64,000 nucleotides of DNA from Xylogone sp. PMI_703 (taxonomy: Eukaryota > Ascomycota > Leotiomycetes): assembly GCA_021399445.1 (NCBI GenBank), contig JAJTUQ010000002.1:62001-126000 (forward strand). The letters are read 5' to 3'. Below the pieces are notes generated by a model, which worked only from the letters and a program-made list of their open reading frames with translations, was not told the origin of the DNA and did not search any database. Below are positions 24,435-35,354 of the stretch, piece after piece (the stretch's first letter is position 1; every line of letters begins with the position of its first letter). Made by a program: the position numbers and the translations under genes.

Positions 24435-25364
24435 ATGCTCTCTTCAATCTCCAAGATCGCTGCGGTCCTTGCTGTTGCTTTTCCCCTCGCGCATGCTGAT
24501 ACCATCCATTTCCCCTCCGTGGTGACGGCCGGCAAACCTACGACTCTCACCATCGACACCGACAACGGCGGGTTTGTGCAGGCTGGCGACTACTATTACC
24601 ACGTCGCTCTGGTCATAACGCCTCCAGGAGGAGAGAGCAACGCAGTTTGCTGGCTTGTTAATACTACCTCTGCTGAAACCTCCACCTTAAGCATCACCAT
24701 TCCTCCAGACGTTGGTCCATCCGGCAATTTTTACAACCTTGCGAGCACCGAGACTAGTCTGGCAGTTGGTATCAATGTGGATGGATTCTCTGACCCCGTA
24801 TACAGCACTGGTTTCACACTTCAAGGAGGAACCGGCAAATGGAGTCCGGCCGAGTTGGCGGATCTCCCCATTGGCGATGACCAGATGATCCCGTGCACGG
24901 CCTATAACTGTATCAGAACATGCACACTGTCTGTTACTGACCTGAACTATGCTCAAGACTTGAGTCCCGCTGATGCTATAGCTGAGCAAAAGAAGATGTA
25001 CCAGTGTATGGAAAACTGTCCCGGGGTGACTATTCCGAGCTGGAACGAGACGTATGGTGGTGAAATAGAGAGTGGCGAGGGTTCGTCCTCTTCTTCCTCG
25101 TCCTCGTCCTCGTCCTCATCTTCCGATGAAGATGCCTCTCCTTCTACCACCTCAGCCATCGCTACTACTTCCGGAAAGGTTCTTCAGACCGCCAGCGCGC
25201 TTCCAAGCTCGACATTATCAACCTCTGGGTCGGCCTTGACTACCACACCAACCTCTGCACCCGCCAATTCCACTGTTCCCTCAGATCATCCGAATGCAGG
25301 ATCCCAGATTGCCGCTACTATCCCAATTCTGCTCTCTTTTGCTGTCGGCATCTTCTTGATTTGA
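24435..25364 (+). CDS. GPI-anchored, Ser-rich cell-surface protein
   Basis: A single exon of 309 residues from the ATG at 24,435. I rejected an upstream GTG because the ATG directly begins a signal peptide (LSSISKIAAVLAVAFPLAHA). The mature N-terminal 200 residues form a compact Cys-containing domain (CWLVNTT, CTAYNCIRTCTL, CMENCPG). A tract of consecutive Ser codons (25,083-25,122) and a Ser/Thr-rich stalk follow. The protein ends in a hydrophobic tail (AATIPILLSFAVGIFLI) after small residues, the layout of a GPI-anchor signal. It should be attached to the plasma membrane or wall, with an O-glycosylated stalk. The N-domain resembles those of fungal Kre9/Knh1-like proteins only loosely. Function unknown. 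Confidence 0.85.
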   Translation: MLSSISKIAAVLAVAFPLAHADTIHFPSVVTAGKPTTLTIDTDNGGFVQAGDYYYHVALVITPPGGESNAVCWLVNTTSAETSTLSITIPPDVGPSGNFYNLASTETSLAVGINVDGFSDPVYSTGFTLQGGTGKWSPAELADLPIGDDQMIPCTAYNCIRTCTLSVTDLNYAQDLSPADAIAEQKKMYQCMENCPGVTIPSWNETYGGEIESGEGSSSSSSSSSSSSSSDEDASPSTTSAIATTSGKVLQTASALPSSTLSTSGSALTTTPTSAPANSTVPSDHPNAGSQIAATIPILLSFAVGIFLI

Positions 25365-25853
25365 TATAAAGGTTTTATGTAACAAGACTGTATCTTGATT
25401 TTCATCATGACTGTTACTTACGGGAAGTTATTAAAGAAGCAATTTTTGTTCATTGGGTAGAGATTTGAGTTTAACGAGATAGCATAACGTACAATAGCAT
25501 TGAGGGTTTCATGATTGGAACATGCATAATTCATTAGTGATAGTGCATCTCATTGCCTTTTGTTATCTATTATGAGCACAGTCAGACCTTCCCAAGGTCT
25601 CGGCTTGAGCTCGCTACCTGGTACACAAAATTCTCCTAAGATGCTCGTTTTATGCCATTCCAGGATCACAAGCTATCGCACCTATTGTGCATATCTCATG
25701 AATCGTGTATAGAAAACCTCTTTCTTTCACATTATGGGTCTCTCAGACCGGAAGATGCCAGCCCGTAATCGCAGTTTACTTTCTTAGTCCCGTAGAAAAC
25801 CCCGGTGCGCCAGGCTATCCATCAAAACCGCATACCATTCAGAGCAAAAAATT
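25365..25853. other. Intergenic before the inverted 45-nt array
   Basis: AT-rich 3' flank of the GPI-protein gene, with no gene seen. Confidence 0.5.
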
Positions 25854-26103
25854 TCGTTGCTTCTCTCGTTGATAGTATCTTGCGCTATAACCCTCGGCGT
25901 CAGGGAGAAGTCGTATCGTTGCGGATCTGGACGGAGGAAAGCATCACTATTTCACTCGGCACAAGATTCTAGAGCTAGACCGCTTCGTCGTTGCGAATCT
26001 GAGCAGAGAAATTCGTCACTATATCACTCGGCGTAAGTTTTATAATTAGACAGCTTCTTCGTTGCGGATCTGAACAGCGTATTTCATCGCTAGATGGCTC
26101 GGT
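25854..26103 (-). repeat. Array of four 45-nt modules, minus orientation
   Basis: Four modules at 25,854-25,898, 25,916-25,960, 25,988-26,032 and 26,059-26,103, each exactly 45 nt. Read on the minus strand each begins (G/A)CCGAG and ends GCAACGA, with TATAG or a variant near position 10. Starts are 62-72 nt apart. A weaker fifth copy starts near 26,124. They belong to the same family as the array at 50,169-51,315 but in the opposite orientation. Confidence 0.85.
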
Positions 26104-26341
26104 ACAATGAAAACATAAGAGTTTTGTTGTGAATCTGTACTGTAAAGTTCATCTTTGTGAGCATGGAAGCATATTCTTGCTACAAGATCCCTCCACGTGA
26201 GGTCTGATTTGGGTCTCTCAGCCTTCACTCAGTAGATAGATAGATATAGATGTGGATTAGAGATAAGCTGTAGAGGGATTTTGATATATGGGTTGTAATG
26301 AATGTGCATGTGTGCCTGAGCTAACCTGCAATTTGCCGCCT

Positions 26342-26638
26342 GCTTGGCCAAAAGTTTTGTTGCATGTCTGAATGGCTCAGAATTCCAGTATGTGTGAATG
26401 CAAGCAGATAGGAGCAGGTAGAAGCAGGCAGAATAACTCCGCGTGGATATGTTCAGACGTGCAACAAAACCTTGACCAGAGCAACCTTATAACCAGTCGT
26501 ATTGGCATTCTGCACTGTCTCAGACATGCAACAAAACATCTGGCCAGAGCAAGCTCAAGCTTGCGTCTATCTACTCGTACTGCAATTCTGAGCCAACACA
26601 GATATGCAACAAACTTTTAACTAGATCAAGCTTAAGCC
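26342..26638. mobile_element. MITE-like element with long imperfect inverted repeats
   Basis: A left arm (26,342-26,390) and a right arm (26,578-26,638) are imperfect inverted copies. Both contain TACTG-x-AATTCTGAGCC and ATGCAACAAA-C-TTTT in reverse complement. A further copy of the ATGCAACAAAAC core with TGGCCAGAGC lies inside at about 26,524-26,551, and another at about 26,460. There is no open reading frame for a transposase. The structure suggests a nested or rearranged non-autonomous DNA element. I could not settle a target-site duplication. Confidence 0.45.
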
Positions 26639-26754
26639 ACGCTATTCTATGATTCTATCCGAATATTTTATATTACTTTCATATATTGTCTATACAGCAT
26701 TGTCTATATTACTCTAGATAGCTGCAGCCAAGTTTATATAAAGTCCTATTTATT

Positions 26755-26841
26755 AGGTCTAGTGGTTGTGATACTGAGCTCAGATAGAGATAATTATCGT
26801 ACAACCCCATTTTCGAGAGCGGGCTTCGATCCTAACCTAGA
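26755..26841 (+). other. tRNA-like relic (A-box and degenerate B-box)
   Basis: The stretch opens with GGTCTAGTGGTTGTGATAC, which looks like the 5' half of a tRNA with its A-box, and 60 nt later has GCTTCGATCCTAACC, a degenerate B-box. The T-stem does not pair and the acceptor arms fit poorly, so I read this as a tRNA pseudogene or SINE fragment, not a working tRNA. Confidence 0.25.
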
Positions 26842-27299
26842 AGAGTGCAATTCGATACTAGAATGTTAACTTATACCTTCGAACTTCCCTACCAACTAGA
26901 TCGAGATAGGAAGGAATTCAAAATTTTTGATAAAAGAAGCTGCTGCACTTAAATGAAGACCTTGTAGATTGCTCTAGGTTTAGCCTAACTCTTATAGTAT
27001 GGCTTCAGGATGCATGGCAAAGAGAATAAAATGCTGGAGGTTTGCCCTACTAGGGTCTCACTCTAACCGTAGAGTGAGAGCTTTATAAGTGCCCCAAAGT
27101 AATAGAGACTCAAAGGTTCTTACCTATTCTTTACTTGACACGACTATCCCAGCAAATCTGAACGATAGCCTTTTCCCGTAAATATATTGTAATCGAATCA
27201 TGGATCTCTAGAATGTCAGGTAGATAATAATCAAGACCAGTGAGCGCTTCTCGCCCGAGGCTCGTATACAACTGGAGAAAAGCATTCAAAGCACACCAG

Positions 27300-27660
27300 T
27301 CAACACATATATACAAGAAAGCGGTGAATAAGAATTAGTATTGTAAAGGGCAAAAATAAGGGCAAAAAATAACAAGAACATTCCATGCGAGACTCGAAAT
27401 CCCCCCCTCAAGATTAGAAGTCTTGTGCGCTGCTATTTTGGCCCTAGCAGCATTCTTTGGCATTGTATGTCCGTAAGGCAACATCACACACTCAGAACCT
27501 ACGTACTTCCCGGTGGACAGAGTAATTGACATGATGGTACTTCTATGCTCACCAAATTTTGGTGGCGATTTATGTACCACCATACCAATTAACCATCCAC
27601 TAGGAGCGTACCAACCGCATATATTGGGAACCATTCCGCCTGATTCACCAAGTGAACTGA
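27300..27660 (-). mobile_element. Possible LTR-retrotransposon 3' relic
   Basis: A minus-strand open frame (27,335-27,634 plus upstream codons) runs into a G7 polypurine run at about 27,402-27,412, as the end of a retroelement pol frame runs into its polypurine tract. Beyond it lies LTR-like sequence with a TATA-type motif (about 27,060-27,300). No reverse transcriptase or RNase H motif is visible, so the identification is tentative. Confidence 0.25.
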
Positions 27661-28476
27661 CAAATGCACTGATTACATAATGGCTATATATGTCTTTATC
27701 TGATTTTCCACAGCTAATTTGTCAACTACGGAATAACCACCGCTATTTCTAAGGTATTTCACCGGTTGTTATGATTTCTTATGATTACTATTGGGACTAC
27801 GGTACGGAGGTAACTAAGGATCCAAAATGGGTGGCCTCCACCCACTTATCGCTCTCACCTTCCACTCACCCTTGCCCACCTTAACTCATCCAAAATGTCA
27901 GTAAAGCACCTTTGCTCATCTTTCTGAAAAAGAACAGATTTATTTCACGTCAAGATTAGCACATGATAATCCCATGTTGGAAGCTTCCCTTAGTTACTGT
28001 AGCTAGCTTACGGCTTTGGGGTTAGCGCTTATATATGGAGACACCATGTCTCCATAGCTTACAATCTGAGGCTGTTCAGAATGCAAGGATCCCCTGCGAA
28101 TTTTATTCCCCATTTGGAAAACAGTATTCTCCGTATGTAGATCCACAGACAACAAAGTTGATTTGAACATCCAGTCAAATCAAAGCAAAGATGCAAGCAA
28201 AGACATATTTGTTTAGGCCAAGGCGGTCTAGGTTTCATTTGCCTCTTTACCGCATCATACAGACTTAACTACTATAATATGATTATTTCTCATTACACCA
28301 CATGCTCCATACTCTTGGGTATATAACAGCAGCTGTAGTAACCACAAGAGACAAGCCTCCTTCCTCTCACTCTACTATACCTTACCCTGCAATCAGTTCG
28401 TGGCATTCTACCTTCACACCACGATATACAGCGAGCTTTCATCAGAATATACTACTTACCAATACTCTCGGATACA
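27661..28476. other. Intergenic before the cupin gene
   Basis: No gene seen. The stretch includes the cupin promoter. Confidence 0.5.
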
Positions 28477-29004
28477 ATGTCTTTACCTTTCCGTCGTGTC
28501 GTAACCGGACACTCTGCAGACGGTAAAGCCATCATCACCAACGACGATGTCCTCACGCCGGTTTCATTCTTTGACTCTTCCAAACCAGCATCGCCAGAGG
28601 ACTTCGGCCTGACGCTGATTTTCCGCACCGAGAATTCATCTACCGATGCCAATGCATCCATCTCCAATACGGTTCCATTCCGTGACCCTCACGGGACGTT
28701 AATGCCAATCGTCGAGCCTGGCCATACAAATTGGAGAATCATTGATTTCCCTCCTCACAGCACAGCATCAATGCATCGAACTCTCAGTGTGGATTTTGGG
28801 GTTGTCTTGAAAGGCGAGATTACCTGCGAGTTAGATGATAAGGTTGAGACGGTTTTGAAGGAGCAAGACGGGATTGTGCAGCGAGGGACTGTCCATGCCT
28901 GGCATAATCGCACTGGAGAGGTTACAAGGGTTTTATTTGTGCTTTTACCTGCTGAGAAGATTGTCCTACAGGGACAGCCTTTGGAGATAGTGGAGATGCA
29001 GTGA
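28477..29004 (+). CDS. Small cupin-fold protein
   Basis: A single exon of 175 residues. The C-terminal half has the two cupin motifs in weakened form: around FPPHSTASMHRTLSVDFGVVLKGEI (residues 92-116) and DGIVQRGTVHAWHNR (131-145). In the first motif only one His remains and the usual Glu is replaced by Asp, so metal binding may be reduced. Fungal single-domain cupins of this type are common near oxidoreductase and secondary-metabolite genes, but their reactions are mostly unknown. No signal peptide is present. It converges with a fungal-specific regulator gene 250 nt away. Confidence 0.8.
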   Translation: MSLPFRRVVTGHSADGKAIITNDDVLTPVSFFDSSKPASPEDFGLTLIFRTENSSTDANASISNTVPFRDPHGTLMPIVEPGHTNWRIIDFPPHSTASMHRTLSVDFGVVLKGEITCELDDKVETVLKEQDGIVQRGTVHAWHNRTGEVTRVLFVLLPAEKIVLQGQPLEIVEMQ

Positions 29005-29254
29005 TGATAACCGGTACAATACTACCGCGAGTATTATTTAGTCCGCTAGAAAGGGATAAAATGTGGCTGGAATTTGGGTGTGAAGGTTGCACATTTGTCA
29101 ACAATATATAAACCTTATATTAGAGAAACAGTCGATTAATATACTTTTGCCTAATCAGATGGCCAGAGAACTTGCTGAAACTAATCCAAAGAAAACTATC
29201 TGTAACTCCTCTCTACACCGATACCCTACCTGCCTACAACCCTGGTGGGCTCTT

Positions 29255-30888
29255 TCAACTCAAATCCAAGAGCTTATGAAGAGCATCATATTGAACAGAA
29301 AATATATCATCATTCCAAGGCAGACGCAAGTTTGAAAAAGCCATAAGCACATCATTTGTGGACTTCAGATACAAGGCACGACACAGCTCCACTATTTCTT
29401 GAGTAAGCCACTCACACGGGGATGAATTAGGTAATGAAGCACCATATGAATAACGGGTGCAGTAGATCCATGCTAGCAATACTACCCAAAGCCTAAGTAT
29501 TTCAAACGGCTTCCAACTTGGCTGGTTCTTCCTCTTTTTCAGTTGAAGTATGGCTAGCAGTCGCGTTATCTGGGTCTCCATTGATATGATATAAACTCCG
29601 AATCTGAACTTGACAGAATTGAGGCACAATAATGCGGCCAGACGACATGCTTCAACTATAAGGTGCTCTTTGTGATCTGCACCGCTACCACTTGTGTCAA
29701 GGCGAGGGAGTGCGAGAAGTTTGTGCGTTATAGGAAAGAGATAGAGACAGACGAACATGCGTTCATTCCAAAAATCCTTTTCCCGAGTTCTCCGTCCAAG
29801 TAATGTAAAGAGGTCGGAGAAATCAGTAAAAGCTTCAATAAAATTGGGTTTGTGTCGGAAAATCGTGGCCCATGCCCTGGCTGACTCTGGTGCGCCGCTG
29901 GAATAAGTGGGCTGTGGATTTATGCGAGGGAGAAGATCGTAGGGGAGTGGAAAGTGAGGAGTAATATCTTGAGCACAAGAACCGGAAATATCAACCCTGT
30001 GGAAGTCAGTACAATCTCGAGATGGTGGAGCTGGTCTGGACGTACCACATAAGTACAAGTCGCAGACTCGAATTTGGCTTGATTGACTCAATTCCCCCTC
30101 GAAGGTCAATCATCTTTTGGATCCCAGCTATGTGTATCCCCCACTGAGTGATATTTTGCAGCATGAGCTGCAGATACCAATTAGCTTTATGCAAGCAGAC
30201 AAGGGGACATAAAACTAAGAACTAACAGAATAGCAAGCGAACGAAGCAACAGCACCCATGACTCCATCCGTCACTCCTAATACCGGATGTATGATTCTGT
30301 TATTGACAGATTTGATCGCAACACCATGATGCGCGGCAGACTCAGGCCGGATTTGTTTCTCGCCTCGCAGAATGTCCATATTCATTGATGCTAAGGAAAG
30401 GACTTGGTGGAAAGATGCGGGGTCTGCCAAGAGAACTGGAAGCCATAGTTCCCTACACGCTCTGAACTTGTCCACAGAATTGTCGTAGACTAAAATTTCA
30501 CCCATATTATTATGTAATCTCCTCAATGCAATAGAATATTTATTGTACTAACCATGATCCATTAAGCCATACAGACGGCTATTCATCTTGATTGGGTATT
30601 GTTGGAAGTAATCGGCACGACCCGCCCAACGCCTCGAAATGGAGCCGAGTGACGCTGTATGCGGAAACTCCATCCACTCGTCTTCGGGGACCTCCTCCAC
30701 ATGGCTGTTTATGAAGGCCGTTGTACCCTCCTCTACAAAAGGGGGGTCATTTGTTTCTGCAGTAGCTACGGTAGCTACGCTTTCATTGTACTGCTTTCGT
30801 CTCCTGGATTTTCCAATCTCTTTCATAGCATGCCGCCTGATTAATCGGCGCGTCGAAGAATTTAGATGCCGCCCAGGTTCTGTATAAG
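29255..30888 (-). CDS. Fungal-specific transcription-factor-like protein (no zinc cluster seen)
   Basis: At least four exons on the minus strand join in phase: about 30,888-30,553, 30,489-30,227, 30,167-30,046 and 29,996-29,255, with introns of 49-63 nt. The protein starts with the motif RRLIRRHAMKEIGKSRRRKQ (30,850-30,791), common at the N-terminus of a large fungal family related to transcription-factor C-terminal domains. Then come FRACRELWLPVLLADPASFHQVL, HIAGIQKMIDLRGGI and VDISGSC, all typical of that family. The true start is not resolved: a further small exon probably lies between 30,930 and 31,020. No Zn2Cys6 motif is visible in the part modelled. Its role is presumably regulatory. 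It lies next to a cupin gene, tail to tail. Confidence 0.7.
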
Positions 30889-33311
30889 AAACGAACTGAA
30901 GCCTTACTAGGACGTTACCTCACTGGATCCTGAGCCAATGCTAGTCTTGTATGCAGTACTTACTCTAACCCGCTGGTTTTTAGATACTTAGGACGACCGC
31001 CAAATTCCGGTACATCCAACCGTGTGACAACTCTTTGGGAGCCTGAGGGCATGTTTAGTGAAGTGGCGATGACAAGATTCTAGCTCTGGTGTCTTGGAAA
31101 GCACTCTAGTAAGTGAAAAGGGAAGGTGGTCCCCTGGGTCAGCGTGAGATATTTATTGCAGATGTAGAGAGCTAAACATGTCAGGAGTCGGAGCTGATCA
31201 AGAACGTTCAAGGTTTACACATCTGAAACACCAGTGACAAGACTTATTGAATCTCGAAGTTTGTATGATTGGAGTGACAGTTCTCCTCGATATAAGAACT
31301 TACACATTTGACGGTCTTGGAGTTTAGGGTCCCCGGAAAAGATACGGTACTAGTCTCAATATGGAACTTGGTCCCCTGTCGTCTGTGCCACCTCACATCA
31401 GCCATGATTGCTGCTCCACGCTCTTGCATTAAGCCTCATATTTAGGGCACACATAGGTCTCTTTGCTATTTGAAATACTTTAAGTGATTCAGCTCATTTG
31501 AATAATTTGGAAATCATATAATCTGAGAAAGGCTTCAAATTCTCTCTTTAACAATGGACGAAAGTGAAATTCTAACATATATGAACGGTCAATGCGGGTC
31601 TGGAACAGTGTGCGCTCAATCGTTTGTTTCTGAATCTCTCCACAAGGCCGGTGTAACGTAGAATAGGGTCAATAAATAAGACATTAGTCAGTCAATTTGT
31701 ACAAACTAGCTTCAATTCCTCCTAAGTTGTAGCTGACAGATTGTAGCTTTCAATTCTGGAGGTATATATCAGAATTTTGCACCTGAAGAACTGGCATTAT
31801 CCTTTCCATCCCTGAGACTGTGCTTGAAGACTCTCAATTTGATTTATGGGAAGGTTATAGAGAACCCTGGCGCCACAAGTTAGATCCTTGTCCGTTACTA
31901 AGCTTTTCCTAGGACAATTCTCATCGAGGCCGATTGCTCCTAGCCCCGTACTGCGTATACAAATGGGTGTTCTATATCGGGATCATGCTTTTACCCTTGA
32001 CCATCATGACTAATGCCTTGGGAATACTAGGATGAGATAGAATTAATTATTCACTAGAGATCAAATCACTGTTGAGATATCTAAGGAAGCTCGAATCATA
32101 AACTCGCAGTTTTACTGAAGTTCTTCTTTCGGTGAGCGATCCACCTTTTTTAATTCTCAGGTGCGCAGTACGTGGCATATTTAGTCTTAAATCCGCCTTT
32201 AGAGTCGAATGAAGCTTCAGTTGTAGCTAGTCTATTGGAGCAGTCTGTTATGATAGTAGGATATCCGATTCAAAGTTCTCCAGTTGTATCTACGCGTAGA
32301 TCTCTCTTCCGTCATCATCGGCAATTCCATGGCAGAATATCAGCTCGAGCTCTAGATGAGACGCGCATTATGATAGAAAATATGCCTGTGAAAAGCAAAT
32401 ACTTACTTGAAATTAAGATATGATATTAGTCACCCCGTGCTTCCGGTGTCAGCATATTCTTTAAAACAGAAACTAGATGCTATGCAGCCAGCTCCCGCCA
32501 TTCACAAAACTTGTGCAAAGGAAACCTCTACACAAAATTTTCCTTGCAGAGTCTGTTGATGTATTTATTTATCTTATCCGACAGTCCAGCTTCGCATGAA
32601 GCATTGTGGATAGCCGTCATTGAGTATTGCTGATCAATTTGAACATAGCTACGTAGCATTCTAAAAACAAAGTCGTCATTCTTCGCTCTTGCTGCTTTAT
32701 ATCTGTGAGTATTTACTGAATGCTCTGTTTTTCCTATAAGGCTTTTTGTTATGAATGGACTATAAGCCGAGATACGAAGCACTTGTGGTTTGTTAGGCTC
32801 GGGTTATTCGTTTACAGTAAGTATTGATATGTCTCTTTTCAATAGCTAGAGTTGCAATTTCTATATTGAAAGCGTAATGACTGAGATATTACTCTTTTTT
32901 TGTGGCGCGGCCTAGCTGCCTGCTTGGTTATGCACAGGATGTGCATACCGAAAAATGTAGTGTGCCATTCACGAGTAAATATAAAAAGCTACATCGATCA
33001 CGTCTTATGAAACTTATGGACAGTCCCACCACTTGCAGGATACAAGTAAGGCTGGAAACAGTCTCATTTGTATTTGGGTTGAATACAGGTTATATCTCCA
33101 AGCCATAACGGAGGTGGTACTGTTGATCAGACCTGTACAATTATGTCACAAAACAGGCACAGCAGGCAACAGTACGGCGCAGCAAGATCTCATCCAACGT
33201 CCACGCAACATCTCAATATTTTATATAGCTACAATTTTTTTTCTCTAAATTCTCAGTATCATGTGTTAGATAGTCGTTTTGTGCCCATTTCTCTCGTTCC
33301 AAACTCTAGCA
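30889..33311. other. Long intergenic region, AT-rich
   Basis: Apart from a likely first exon of the upstream minus-strand gene (about 30,930-31,020), I see no gene. Short open frames (32,172-32,423 on +; 32,528-32,782 on -) have protein-like composition but no recognisable motif. Confidence 0.4.
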
Positions 33312-34994
33312 ATGGCCACCTCAAATGAGAAACCACCGGATGTGGAGTCTCAGATAGCTAAATTCGCCGATCTCAAGATTGACCCTACCGACATTGATCC
33401 AGCAACTGGTTATCCCAAATTACCGAAAGGTTGGGTATGGAACCAATTTCCTCCAGCAGAAGCATTCCTGGAAGATCCGGAGTGGTACGACACTACCGGC
33501 AAAAGTGTTCTCGAGCAACGACAGATTTTCTCCCTCCCGACTGCTAGCGAGCAAATAGAACAAATCCTGCAACTTCTTCATGACTTCCCTAGTCGTGGCC
33601 TTAGTATGCTGTTTGCCGCCGCTGTAAAAGGAAACGCTCCTATTGTTCGCGCACTTTTAGATGCGGACGTGAAAGGCCATCCAGAAGCTGGCACCGACGA
33701 TGACATGACCTTGGTTCCAATCCACGCTGCAGCTTTTAATGGCAATCTTGAGTGTCTACAAATCTTATTAGAAGTTGGGGGTGTGGATGTAAATGCACTA
33801 GATGAGCTGGGCGGGACGGCACTTATGAGAGCATCGTGGGGCTGTCATCCAACGATTGTGAAGTTTCTTCTTGAGGAGAAGAATGCGGACCCTACTATTC
33901 GACAAACCTCAAATGTTGATGCACTTGAATTTGCTGCGGGACGGGGCCAATTGGAAATAGTGAAAATTCTGCTCGACCATTCCCTCCAAGCAGAAAAAGT
34001 CGACCAAAAGACTCCGATCGAAGACAAGCCGAGAGGCATTACTGTGACGGCATTAGCTCTAGCAGCTGGTGCAGATTCCGGAGACGTAGATACTGTGAGG
34101 TTTCTATTAGATCGCATGGGTTATAGAGACTGGAACGGCAAGGAGTTAATTCCTAAACAAAGGGAAGAAATCGAAGGAGCCATTGAAAGAGCTGCCCTAA
34201 GACCACATATTGAAGTTATTGAGATGCTTCTTCAAATATTTTTCAATACACCTTTAAAAGATCAATCTCAAACTTTAGGCCTGTCCCCAAAGGTATTAGA
34301 AGCTTTCATCAACGGCATGTTCAACGCAGTATCGAAGGACAACATCGAAGGCTTGGAGTTTAACTGGAATATAGTCTTCAATCTCCATTCTGAGCGGGAG
34401 ACTGAGAAGCCACAAATAGCCAATGAGCTCCTCCACAGAGCCGCACAGCATGGCAGCGTCTCTCCAACGGAAATCCTTCTCCAGAAATACAGCGCGGATA
34501 TCAATTTTCTCGGCTCAGGTCTTACCACACCCATGTATGTAGCTTCTGCAGGAAACCATGTCTCAGTGATGAAGCATATGTTTGAAACTCAGAAGGAGAA
34601 TATTGATCTGCATAAAGCAAGTGGAAAATTTGCAAATGGCCCCACGGCATTGTGTATTGCCATCGAGAAGGGAAACGCGGATGCTGTGAATCTTTTGCTA
34701 CAACATGGAGGGCCTGTTGAGAAGGCCCTAGATCTTACACAACTTAGCATACTTGAAGATGAGGAGAAACAGAATCGGTTGGAGGTAGTAGTTCAAAGGC
34801 TTTATAGAATGCCGGTGACACTGCGGTGGGCAGACAATGGCGACACCGAGGAAGTAAAACACTCGACGGATGAGGAGAGCGTGATATTGAATGTTACAAG
34901 AGCTGATCTAGACTGGCTAAGGAGAGTCGAGACCAGGAAGAGTGATCAGGTATTAGTAGAGGATGGGAGTGGAAGACAACTACAAACACAATAA
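33312..34994 (+). CDS. Ankyrin-repeat protein
   Basis: A single exon of 560 residues from the ATG at 33,312; the frame extends upstream but the ATG context favours this start. Ankyrin-type helices recur from about residue 95: AAAVKGNAPIVRALLDADV, IHAAAFNGNLECLQILLEVG, LMRASWGCHPTIVKFLLEE, EFAAGRGQLEIVKILLDH, then after a spacer HRAAQHGSVSPTEILLQ and CIAIEKGNADAVNLLLQHGG. About eight repeats, several degenerate. Such proteins are protein-binding scaffolds; fungal genomes carry many. No catalytic domain, signal or membrane segment is visible. The C-terminal 70 residues are acidic and not repeat-like. Confidence 0.85.
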   Translation: MATSNEKPPDVESQIAKFADLKIDPTDIDPATGYPKLPKGWVWNQFPPAEAFLEDPEWYDTTGKSVLEQRQIFSLPTASEQIEQILQLLHDFPSRGLSMLFAAAVKGNAPIVRALLDADVKGHPEAGTDDDMTLVPIHAAAFNGNLECLQILLEVGGVDVNALDELGGTALMRASWGCHPTIVKFLLEEKNADPTIRQTSNVDALEFAAGRGQLEIVKILLDHSLQAEKVDQKTPIEDKPRGITVTALALAAGADSGDVDTVRFLLDRMGYRDWNGKELIPKQREEIEGAIERAALRPHIEVIEMLLQIFFNTPLKDQSQTLGLSPKVLEAFINGMFNAVSKDNIEGLEFNWNIVFNLHSERETEKPQIANELLHRAAQHGSVSPTEILLQKYSADINFLGSGLTTPMYVASAGNHVSVMKHMFETQKENIDLHKASGKFANGPTALCIAIEKGNADAVNLLLQHGGPVEKALDLTQLSILEDEEKQNRLEVVVQRLYRMPVTLRWADNGDTEEVKHSTDEESVILNVTRADLDWLRRVETRKSDQVLVEDGSGRQLQTQ

Positions 34995-35354
34995 GCAATA
35001 GGAGTAACGAAAGTATAGTTTTTTATGGACTTAAGATAGGCCCTAATATTGCTCGTAACGGCACTCAGGGAAGTCAATGGAGATTCATGGCTATTCAGTC
35101 CCTCCAAAAACCGGAGTAGGCGTGAAATGTATCTCAATTAGCAGGTTACCAGATCACTCTCGACACTTAACACCTGTGCGCGATATTATTAACACACATA
35201 TCCGCATGTAAGCAATACTGTCACTTATCTTCTTAATTGTTACTCTAAATGATGGAAGGTATAAAAAGTAAACATGAGTGAAAAGGAGAAACAAGAATTC
35301 GACAATGAGACTCGGACACTGCAACCATATCCATTGCATACCCAACTAGAATAC
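34995..35354. other. Intergenic between convergent genes
   Basis: About 360 nt between two convergent genes. Nothing recognised. Confidence 0.5.

Noticed and set aside
26755..26841. A functional tRNA gene
   Set aside because: The T-stem does not pair and the acceptor stem is poor.
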